A stretch of DNA of 64,000 nt from Amphiduros pacificus. Its lineage: Eukaryota > Annelida > Polychaeta > Phyllodocida > Hesionidae. Positions 13,701 to 25,700 of the stretch are shown piece after piece. Within the stretch, counting starts at the first letter, position 1. Every line of letters begins with the position of its first letter. The notes under the pieces are model-generated. The model was not told where the DNA came from. It did no database searches and worked only from the letters and a program-made list of their open reading frames with translations. The DNA lies in assembly GCA_949316495.1 (NCBI GenBank), contig OX439003.1, positions 54,623,879 through 54,687,878 of the forward strand, read 5' to 3'. The translations under genes and the position numbers were made by a program.

Positions 13701-16700
13701 CTGGAAATTTGTAGATTGATTTTTGATTTGACTAAATGTATTATTTTTTTGTTAATTTTTTAAAAATAGAGTTGATTTTTTTATTTGTCTTGATTAATAT
13801 TTTATTTGTCTTTATTAATATTTTGTCTTGATTAATATTTTGCAGAATAATATTGATGGATGATGCCATGGACTGCCTGATATCATTCTCCGACTTCTTG
13901 TTCGCCTTGCAAATACAGTTCTGTTTTGAGGGTGAGCACATTTTACATTCTGAAAAATTATCAGGTAATAGAATTGTCATCATAGGATGAGGGTTTGTTT
14001 TGTGGTCTTGTACATCTCTGCAGACCTTATCAGTATAAGTGTCAGGTATTGATTGAAAAAGGCACGTACTGTCACTGCAACATACCATGGCGGTGTTAGT
14101 GTCGATATCATTTGTCTACCTTGACCTTGGATGTCATCATGAGAAGTCACAACCATGTAATGAAATACCAGTGTCAGTACTAATCACAATAAATCCCAGA
14201 AAACATTCAAATTCCTCCAGAGGTCTTCTGTCCCTAATAGGAATTTCCATGGTAACTGGAGCTGCTATGAGAATCTTTGACAACAGCCCCCAGATAACTT
14301 GACCTCAGATGCTCCCAGCAATCAAGGTCGTCCCTTGAAATCAGCAAGGTGATGTGTAACATGTTGATTTCAATTCAAATGCAAATAGACACATGTTTTA
14401 TTTGCATTGTTCTGCTTTATCTGCAATGTTCACAACATAAACATGAAGATATCCTTACATTAATCAGGGTGATAAAATGAGGGAATTTAATGTTTCTATC
14501 TTATCTGATGATTCTGTGACTTATCATATTTGAATTTATTCTTAATTTTCTTCTCTTTTACAATTGTTAAAAACATAAACTCACTGTTAACAGTTCAATG
14601 TCTATTTGAGATAAATCTATTTATAAAAAATATCAGTGAGTAAGAAACTATGCTCTAGTATCATGTAACAGACAATTTTTAGCTCATTTTTAGCTCCCAC
14701 TGCCCAAGGGTATATTTTGGGGTTCTGTCCTTACATCTGTGTGATTGCCTGTCAGCAATATTTTTTATATCTTTTAACCTGTTTCAGTTACAGGGACACA
14801 CTTTTTTTTACCATATATGCACCTAATGAGAGCCAACAATTGATTTTCCCCAAAATGATCTTACCCCATATTCTTAAGGTCACAGGCTTCTAAAATGTAA
14901 CTTTTGCAGTCCGGAATGACCCATATTTTGACAGAAACTTAATTTTTGTGGCCTTCTACATTTCAAATATTATTTTAGCTGTGTATACACATGCACTGTT
15001 TTAACAATAAATTGCAGTGGAGATTTTTGTGTTATATTTTGATAGAGTTCTTGATCAAATGTGCTGAAGTCTATAAGTCGCTGCTAGATTGTCCGCAGAC
15101 ATCCCATGTCGTAGTGCCAACCTCCGAGGAATCTCCTGACGTCCACCTGGTGAATGGAACAGAGAACAAAGCCTTGTCTGACCCCCAGCAGGCCCAGGGA
15201 GATGGCATTGACTCCACACTCTTCTTCCGGGCTCTCGTGCCAGTCTGTGATAAACTCGATCTCAGGTAATTTATTTGCCTCTTTATTGGCTTATCCTTCC
15301 ACAATCTCCACTCCCAAGCAACCAGTTTCTGCTAATAAAGTTGACCATGACAGGCACTGGCTACAAAGGACCTCTCCAGCTTAGCTGCTAGGTTCAGAAA
15401 TGATTGTGAGTGATGAAAAACCGGTCAGATGCAAGTATGCTAAATATAGTGGTTACCTGACTGAAAGGAGTACAGCAAACTAGTGTAGAACTTTACAGAG
15501 TGACACAGATTTAGATATGTTTATGCTTTCATCAGAAATGTTTGACCCGGCTTCACCTCCCATCCTCGTGGAAGGGGGCTGATGTAGTGAGCCATTTTGT
15601 CCAAGCAGTCGGTGCTCATCATTAATATTCATATTTATATGATGAGAACCAAACAAAAGTGAGTGCTCAGTATTGTAGACAAGGAGTGACACTTGAGATA
15701 GCTGAATTACGCTAGCTTTGCTGAGAACAATACGCTGGACTGACTGTCACAGCAGGTTAAGCCTTTGATCAAGAAGCTTGCAATACTGATTTGAATAGTC
15801 AGTGGATAAGTCTTATACAGATAACTTGGGGAATTCCAGGATTGGGAAGTATGCAAAAATGGTACAATTCTGAATATTATTCCAGTCCCTGTATGGACCT
15901 CACTGTATTAAAAAGTTCATAAGGGATGGAAACAGTCAACAGAAATATTAGCATCTTGACATTTTAGCCTCCTGCACAATGTGTTTATTAATTAATTGAA
16001 TTTCATTTTAAATGACAATTTTGAAATATGGTAATTTGATTAATGTTAAGAGTAAATATTCCTTGCAGACAAATATTAATTGACTGAAGCCATATTCATA
16101 GAATGTTATGTATGGAAAGATGTGATTTCACGTTTTGCATTTTGCTTGTTTTATGTGTGACATTTATTTGGCTGACTCAGTGAGATGAGATGGCTTGACG
16201 TAATCAGGTGCTTCTTTATCACTCGTAGTTGCTTCAACTCAAGACAAAATTGATTTGCTATTCATCGCAACACGATGGGGATGCCATAAAATTGTGATAG
16301 CTCTGGTAAAACTTGGAGACAGTTTACAACGTGGGATCACCACTAATGTTGCTTTATGCACTTGTTTTGACTTACCAAATCTTATATTAACTGCATATCG
16401 TTGAAAACTGTTTGGATGATTTTTTTTTTATCATATCATTGTGCTGTGTATGAAATAGCACAATGAATGAAGAGCAGTGTTAATTTTTATAAACGTTTGT
16501 ATTACAAGTTGATTTGAGGCTTTGGTAAACCAAATGAGTTATCAAAATCCAAGGAAAGTTGGACAGGTGTTTGCAAGACATCAGACCATGTGACAATTCT
16601 CTGCATGTCCTCACCTGAAAAAGAAAGAAACCATTTAATCTTTTTGCTATATTTTACCGTAGTTCCTTTTTACCAAATAACTTTACTGTTCTCATCTGAA

Positions 16701-19700
16701 ATGTATAGGCTTCTCAGAATCATAGCAAAATTTTTGATATGTATCATCCAAATATACATCAAAATGATTTAGCAGAAGTTGGTGATGAGGGATAATGTTG
16801 GACGTGGTGATGATGGTGGGATGGTTTTGCCAGCAGTGTGGTGATGATGGTGGGATGGTTTGGCCGGCAGCGTGGTGATGATGGTGGGATGGTTTGGCTG
16901 GCAGCGTGGTGATGATGGTGGGATGGTTTGGCCGGCAGCGTGGTGATGATGGTGGGATGGTGGTGATGATGGGATGGTTTGGCCGGCAGCGTGGTGATGA
17001 TGGTGGGATGGTGGTGATGATGGGATGGTTTGGCCGGCAGTGTGGTGATGATGGTGGGATGGTGGTGATGATGGGATGGTTTGGCTGGCAGTGTGGTGAT
17101 GATGGTGGGATGGTGGTGATGATGGTGGGATGGTTTGGCCGGCAGCGTGGTGATGATGGTGGGATGGTGGTGATGATGGGATGGTTTGGCCGGCAGCATG
17201 GTGATGATGGTGGGATGGTGGTGATGATGGTGGGATGGTTTGGCCAGCAGCGTGGTGATGATGATGGTGGGATGGTGGTGATGATGGTGGGATGGTTTGG
17301 CCAGCAGCGTGGTGATGATGATGGGATGGTTTGGCCGGCAGCGTGGTGATGATGATGGGATGGTGGTGATGATGATGGGATGGTTTGGCCAGCAGCGTGG
17401 TGATGATGGTGGGATGGTGGTGATGATGGTGGGATGGTTTGGCCAGCAGCGTGGTGATGATGATGGTGGGATGGTGGTGATGATGGTGGGATGGTTTGGC
17501 CAGCAGCGTGGTGATGATGGTGGGATGGTTCGGCCAGCAGCGTGGTGATGATGATGGGATGGTGGTGATGATGATGGGATGGTTTGGCCGGCAGCGTGGT
17601 GGTGATGATGGGATGGTTTGGCCGGCAGCGTGGTGGTGATGATGGTGGGATGGTTTGGCCGGCAGCGTGGTGATGATGGTGGGATGGTTTGGCTGGCAGC
17701 GTGGTGGTGATGATGATGGGATGGTTTGGCCGGCAGCGTGGTGATGATGATGGTGGGATGGTTTGGCCGGCAGCGTGGTGATGATGATGGTGGGATGGTT
17801 TGGCTGGCAGCGTGGTGGTGATGATGGTGGGATGGTATGGCCGGCAGCGTGGTGATGATGATGATGGGATGGTTTGGCCGGCAGCGTGGTGATGATGGTG
17901 GGATGGTGGTGATGATGGTGGGATGGTTTGGCCAGCAGCGTGGTGGTGATGATGGGATGGTGGTGATGATGGTGGGATGGTTTGGCCAGCAGCGTGGTGA
18001 TGATGATGGGATGGTGGTGATGATGGGATGGTTTGGCCGGCAGCATGGTGATGATGGTGGGATGGTTTGGCCGGCAGCGTGGTGATGATGGTGGGATGGT
18101 GGTGATGATGGTGGGATGGTGGTGATGATGGTGGGATGGTTTGGCCAGCAGCGTGGTGGTGATGATGATGGGATGGTTTGAACGGCAGCGTGGTGATGAT
18201 GGTGGGATGGTGGTGATGATGGTGGGATGGTGGTGATGATGATGGGATGGTTTGGCCGGCAGCGTGGTGATGATGATGGGATGGTTTGGCTGGCAGCGTG
18301 GTGATGATGGTGGGATGGTTTGGCCGGCAGCGTGGTGGTGATGATGATGGGATGGTTTGACCGGCAGCGTGATGATGATGATGATGGGATGGTTTGGCCG
18401 GCAGCGTGGTGGTGATGATGATGGGATGGTTTGGCCGGCAGCGTGGTGGTGATGATGATGGGATGGTTTGGCCGGCAGCGTGGTGGTGATGATGATGGGA
18501 TGGTTTGGCCGGCAGCGTGATGATGATGATGATGGGATGGTTTGGCTGGCAGCGTGGTGGTGATGATGATGGGATGGTTTGGCCGGCAGCGTGGTGGTGA
18601 TGATGATGGGATGGTTTGGCCGGCAGCGTGGTGATGATGATGGGATGGTTTGGCTGGCAGCGTGGTGGTGATGATGATGGGATGGTTTGGTCGGCAGCGT
18701 GGTGGTGATGATGGTGGGATGGTGGTGATGATGATGGGATGGTTTGGCCGGCAGCGTGGGCCTGGCTTTATGTATGCAGATTGCTGATGCCCAGATAGAG
18801 CCACTCTGCACACCACTCACGACACCTCCGCCCCCAATACTAACCACACCAAGGTCTTTTTTCCCCTTTTTTCTGTATTGGCAGAAGCGCAGTGAATATC
18901 AAAGTGTTTGCTAGAACTTATCTTTTGTTATTTTCCTACATTTAGACTGCCTTGTTTTTTTGCAATTTTATTTGAGTCGTACTTTTAACATTTATAATAT
19001 AATTATTGCACATGTTTAACACTTTACTGAATATTGTTTTCCAAAAAGATAATTCTTATCACTGTAAATTATCATTCCTATGTGTAGATTTTTGGGAATA
19101 ATCAATACTTTCTCATTAATAGTATTCTTGTTACATAGATTTGGTGAACATTCTTTTAAAAATTAGCATATGATATGAAATATACACAACTGCATAATGT
19201 AATATTCTATACAGGAAACTTTGTTTTGCCAAATCCAGAGAAAAGGAAGAAATAACTTGAAGTTATGTAGTTCATGGTCGATGGAATCTACTGGAGAAAT
19301 AGTTGTCCATAGCGGAGTGTCCGGCGTCTGACTTCTCTTATATTAACTTTGTGATATATTGCTTTGAGTAGAGTTGACGGAAATATTTCATTAATCAATT
19401 CCAGGGGAGGGCAGGGTATTACAATACACGAGCGGTAATGACTGCTAGATAATTGAGAGATGATGAATTGGTGTGGTCACCTGTTCTTACATAATAAGCC
19501 GTTATAAATCTCTGTCACTCCACATTCTCAGCCAGAGATTGCAGCCCTCAAGTCGGCTTCACACAGGAAATGATCACTACAATCCTGAGATATGGGAATT
19601 CCGATCCATGTTTAGTCTGCATATAATTTCCTGTTTTTTGCCACAAATTCAGATTTGTTCTCTGCAAAATAATGATTGATATACCTAAGGATGACGTAAT

Positions 19701-22700
19701 ATATATAGATAGGTGTGTTGGCTGTATTATCCCACTAAGACATGTTAAGGGGGTAGTGAAGCTTGGTCAAACAAATTTATTAAAAGGGTGAATAGTTACT
19801 TTACAGAAAAATGATCTGGATTGTGGTATAATGCAGTCTGCAGTATGAAATGGTTGGTCTCAAGAAGTCTGCTTTAGAATGCATAGAAAGTGGACATGAT
19901 TTACACAGGGTGATGGAAGGGGCCTTGATTTATACAGAACACAGCAGACCTCTGCAAGAAGTGTGATGACCCTGTCAGTCTGGGGAGAGGCTTGTCACAT
20001 ACAAGGTCACAGAGTGATGGCAGCTGATTGGTCAATAGGTGAAAGGTGCTGTCCAATCACTTCTCCGTCTTCATCTACAATGCATGGTGGGAAGCCAAAA
20101 AAGATACTGTACAGAATGCAGCACATTTACCTGACAACAAATCACATGACTCATAAACACTGATAAATGGAGTCATATCTGCAGTATTTGCTTGAACCTC
20201 CAGTGTTATGTATTTTCAGAGCACCACCAATCCAAGCCCTGAGGGATATTCTGAATTCAGCCAAGCGTGTGACGTTCTATGGATTTCTCATGGCTCTGGC
20301 AAAGAGTGAGGAACTCAATAAAGCAATAGGCAAGTTACATTTACACAGTTCACAGAGTATTTGGTGGTATTTATTTCCATATATAAGCCTTGTAAAAGAC
20401 AATAACTTGGCCCTGACAGTTCTGAGGCTTGGCTGTGAGAAGTTAGAAAATATATTGACTCCTATGATAATTAATGATGTCATTTAATATGTTTCCAGGT
20501 AAACTGCCACCAAAATCTGAACTGCTCGACATCACAGATCAGGAATTGACATCGTAAGCATTGTGTTATATCCACTAATATTACATAAGAGGGTATTAAC
20601 TTTGGCCTGGCTTCTCTGTGAATATTCCGCTGATAGGGCTGGTACCTTTCATTAATGTACACTACAACTGCTAGAAAACAAGGATAACAGGGAAGTTTAT
20701 CTCAGTAAATATAAGATATAAGTGAAATGACATCATAAAGAAGGGGTGCACCTGTTATACACTGTTTCTAATCTACATCTAGATTTGCAGAAAAACGGAA
20801 CCTCATGATATATATATTTCACAGAATTTTGATTTTAAATAGCATTTTGCCAAAATAGTATATTGCCAAAACTCTATGATATTGATATTTATAAGATGCC
20901 AAGCAATAGCAATGTATTATGTCTGATGGTGATTTTTCTCTTCCCTCTCACATCAGCTTTTCTTTATCAATAAAGTGTTTTATTTTGTCAGCTTACATGA
21001 AAACCAATTGAAAGTTTGGTTTGTAACTGATCAAGCTGTATTTCTGATCAACTTGAATTAGCATCAGACCTTGACATGAAACTATGCATACAGTAGTGTC
21101 ATTAATCAAAAATGAAAGCATTTTTTTTTCTTTTTAAAGTGTTGTTCAGGGTTTCAACTATATTATATCATGACTTTGACAAAGATATTGGTCATTTCTT
21201 CACAGAAATGTCCCAACTATATCCTGATTCAAAGTTTCATTTCTATATCTCTTTTGTAAAATCTGGTATATAAATTGAGATAGACATATAGGCAGTTCAT
21301 GGAGAGTTTGTTTTAATTGCCATATATATATTTTTTTTCATTATGAAATTATAATCCCTGGGTTTTCATATTTACACAGAGTTTGTTGGCAATTAGCACC
21401 AAACACATCACTTGATCTCTTTCAACATCTTTTTGAAAAGCATGGTTTTTTTTTTCAATTTGAAATCTTTGTACGATTACCAAACAAAAGTTCCATGTGT
21501 GACATTTGAAATATTATATGTATAAACATGGATGATTATAACATTATTAATAATAACTGTTGAATAACTTTCTCATTTATGATATCTTGGAAATTTGTCA
21601 CATGTTATCATAGTGTTTGAATTGAAATGAAGTAGCTGTGACACTATTTTAATATACGACAGTGATACAAATTGCTCCTGTACCATCTATTTCCAACAAA
21701 AACATAGTTTAGAATTCACTTCTATCATTTGGAACTGAAACAAAAAGGCATAACTTTGAAAAGAAGTGTGTCAAACATAGTTTACCCAAATTATACTTCT
21801 TTGCATTAATTAAGCAAACAGTTTAATTAGGACACCTTGTCTTATGTATATATACATATATCTTGTTTTACATATATACATATCATAGTACAATAAGTAT
21901 TTAAGAAGTGTGCTTATTTCCAAGATGTATTTTACTCCATGTTTATAACTGTTTGAGCACTAATGGTTTGAGTTCTGCATGCTTATCATTAAACTCATGT
22001 AACACATATTTGTTTTACACACAAATTGAAATTACTCAAAGGAGTAAATAAATTATTTGTCATTGCAATAATCAATATATTCATTGTCAGTTGTGAGTGG
22101 AATATATTAATGGCCACAATCTGAGTTTGAAGTCAATGTCTGAATTTTCTGTAATAAACTTCACTTCTCTGGCAATAAGTATCTGGATTTTTGTAATATA
22201 TTGAATAATATTTTTCCTTAAACTACAATGGCATTTTTTAAATAATTGGGCTTTTTTGAAATTGTTTTTGTATTGATGTGAATAGCAATTTTTTATGTCA
22301 GTTCACATTTTCTACATCTTATCAGAGAAAATGTCATTAATGATTAATTTACTGAGTAAAGAATAATGTTTTATTCCCAATCTTCAACATTATTGTAACA
22401 ATCCCTTATATGCATAAAATAAAATCTCAACAGATTTTAACAAATTAATACATTGGTACATGAAATGAAGGTAGTGGAACTGGGATGTGAGAACTGACGT
22501 AAAAGTTGCATCACGGCACTCACATTATATAACACAAGCTTACCATTAAACACAGTGCTGTATTGTTCACCTTTTTTTACTTAAATTGAAATAAAATGCT
22601 CATATTTTACCACACAAGTTGCACATGTTGTTGTTTTTATGAAAATGAATGTTGTCGAGTGGAATAACAAACTTGGGAGGAACCTATTAGGAATAAGAGT

Positions 22701-25700
22701 TGAGGAAAGAGGGACAGTTCATTGTTACACTAAAGGCGGTTGCATTTTGATATTCTTAGTTGATATGTATATATACTAGACTGTCCATCAGTATATTTTT
22801 ACTTTTTTTAATCATACCCCAAAGTTCCTGGATCCACGTCTTGGGCCTATTAAGGAAGGGAGATGCTTAATGGCTTTGATGAAATATTCAATCTATTTAT
22901 GGCCTGATTTTTGGCCCTAACTAGGAGCAAATATTTCTGGTAAAGTTGGAAATTTTCTGTCTGATGAAATCTAATTTGGTCAGTGTTTTTTGTGCATACA
23001 ATGACCATGTTCATATCATTAATTTTAAGATGGGGTCCATCATAAGTTGAATCTTCAATATTTTTTCATCAAATTTAAAGACAATTTCATCAGAATCTTT
23101 TTTTTTTTTCATTTTTCACATTAAATTCTTTGGTCTTTATATTTCCAAGAATATGAGAAATCCTGCTTTATTGTCAATCAGATGCATTCAACCCCTCACC
23201 ACTTTGTATTATTTATCTTATCCATAAGACAAACCAGAGGGCACCACCTTCCAATTGCAGAATAATCAGCAACACAATTACCCACTTTATAAATGACAAA
23301 CAATTCAGTCCCTGTGACAATATATGCATAGATTACATTATGATCTTATATGTATCAACTCTTGCAGAGACAAAATAAATTGAATGAACATATTTGAACA
23401 TTTAAGAGTGTATGCCATTCGTGGTACAGGTGTATACAAAGGGGACACCTTCATACAAAGGGGAATTGCCTGTGGTATATTTCTGTCTGTTTGTCCAGAG
23501 AGATTGTCCCTGCTGTAACTTAGCAACGATGAATGGCTGTAACTTAGCAACGATGAATGGCTGTAACTTAGCAACTATGAATGGCTGTAACTTAGCAACT
23601 ATGAATGGCTGTAACTTAGCAACTATGAATGGCTGTAACTTAGCAACTAATCAAGGTTTTATTCCCCCTGTTTAATATATAATCTGTGACAGGAAACCAA
23701 TCTGTTTATATGGACAAGTTATTTATGTTTGGTTTGCTTGTCTTGTGTTGCCTTTTCACGTGGCGCCTCCTATCAGGGACTCTGTGTGGTCTGCGAGTGG
23801 GTACTGGAACCCAGCTGGCAGCTATCTGGGATTTAAAGTTGCATCTGTCACCAATATCAATAAGGTCTAAAGTCTGCTCAACAAATGCAACTACTCGTAT
23901 CTTTGCATGTTTCATTAGTTGATCACCGTGTCAATACAGTTTATATGAACTAATGGATGGAGCTCTTGGGAATATGATTTTTATGTTATTTATATGCAGT
24001 AAAAATTCTTGATAATACTCAGAAAGACAATGACAGAGAATAAACATATATATTTGATGGTGAACAAAATAAGAAACAAAATTAAAAGGTCAAAAAATTA
24101 TTTATATGGAATTACATACCACACCAAATACTAATATTTGACAACCCACATAAAAATCATTTGAGTTTGATTCATGGATGGCCTCAATTTATAGACATTT
24201 AATAAGGTGAGGAATTATTTTGAAAACAAGAAACATGATGTCTTGTCTGTATATTCTTACTTTGACTATGAAAAACAATACATGTCTTGTACAGAAATTA
24301 TGCCAGCACAGACATGTTCATATTTACACTTTTGTACATTATTATATGATTAGTTATTGAGAGTGATGAATATATGCATATTTGGCCATGATGTTAGTTT
24401 GCATAGACTAATGGTGGGCATGACTTTGGTATGCATAGCATCTTCAGGCATGGTACGAGTGTGCATGGCATATTTGGCCATGATGCTAGTGTGCATGGTA
24501 TATTTGGCCATGATGCTAGCGTGCATGGCATATTTGGCCATGATGCTAGTGTGCATGGTATATTTGGCCATGATGCTAGCGTGCATGGCATATTTGGCCA
24601 TGATGCTAGTGTGCATGGTATATTTGGCCATGATGCTAGTGTGCATGGTATATTTGGCCATGATGCTAGTGTGCATGGCATTTTTAACCATGAACCTATC
24701 ATGCATGGCATTTTTAACCATGATGCTAGCGTGCATGGCATATTTGGGCATAATACAATTTTACCATGATATTATTATACATAGCATTTTTGGCCATGAT
24801 CCTTGTATGCATGGCATTTTTGGCCATGGTTGTGGTATGCATACCATATTTGGCCATGACTCCAGTATGCATACCATATTTGGCCATGACTCCAGTATGC
24901 ATACCACATTTGGCCATGACTCCAGTTTGTATACAATATTTTGCCATGATAATAGTGTGCATGACATGGAATTTTCTTTACAGTGGTAATCATGTGTATT
25001 TTGACTGTTGTGCATGGAAAGAGTGTACGAGGAGCATTGGTATTTGAATGAAATAATTTTGTTTTCAATCAAGTTTCTTTTTTCTAGTTTTGATTTCAAG
25101 GTATGAAGCCTTTGCTTCAAAACAAACCATTGGCCACCTCATACATAAGAATATGGTGAATTCCTCACATAAGATACAGTTATTTAGGGTTTTTTTATTA
25201 ATGAAATTGTTCATTAATATTGATTTCATACATCTTAAAGAATATTCAACACAGGATTACCAGAAAGCAATATTTGTTGTGTTTGTTACAGTTCTAAAAG
25301 TATTTAATGTATTAATAGAGAACAGCAGAAGACTTGAAGAGAAAAGCTGTCATTTGTATCACCAATATCTTTATGAAACCTTACACAGACAAAACATGCT
25401 TAATATTTTGTACTACTAGTTTATGATGTTTTTTTTCTGCCCTTTCCATTTTGCCAACTTTGAAGTGGTGCAAGTCGCTACGAGGCCTACCTCCTGCACT
25501 GCTCTGCACGAAGATGACACACATACCTGGATGCTAACTTTGTGTCACTAGTGTACATTTCACATGGTGTTTTTAGTGAGTCGCAATACTTACTAGACTA
25601 ATGTTAGGAAAACAAATTTAATGTGCTCTTTCAGAATATTAATATCACAGTAGATACCTAAAGATCTTATTTCTTATCCAAATGAAAATTTACCTGCCTA

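Noticed and set aside
16759-18847. Two long minus-strand open frames (685 and 692 codons) rich in histidine and proline
   Set aside because: Both are translations of the same minisatellite in different frames, inside a CSTPP1 intron, with no splice or start context.
20167-20487. Plus-strand frame of 106 codons
   Set aside because: It is CSTPP1 exon 7 extended into flanking intron sequence; only 20220-20329 is coding.
24350-25120. Overlapping open frames in five phases with repeated MAYLAMMLVC-like peptides
   Set aside because: They follow the 30-bp minisatellite and have no independent coding evidence.
25090-25419. 109-codon plus-strand frame
   Set aside because: AT-rich composition, no domain, no compatible donor. 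Kept only as a curiosity because RYEAF resembles the candidate exon at 25466.
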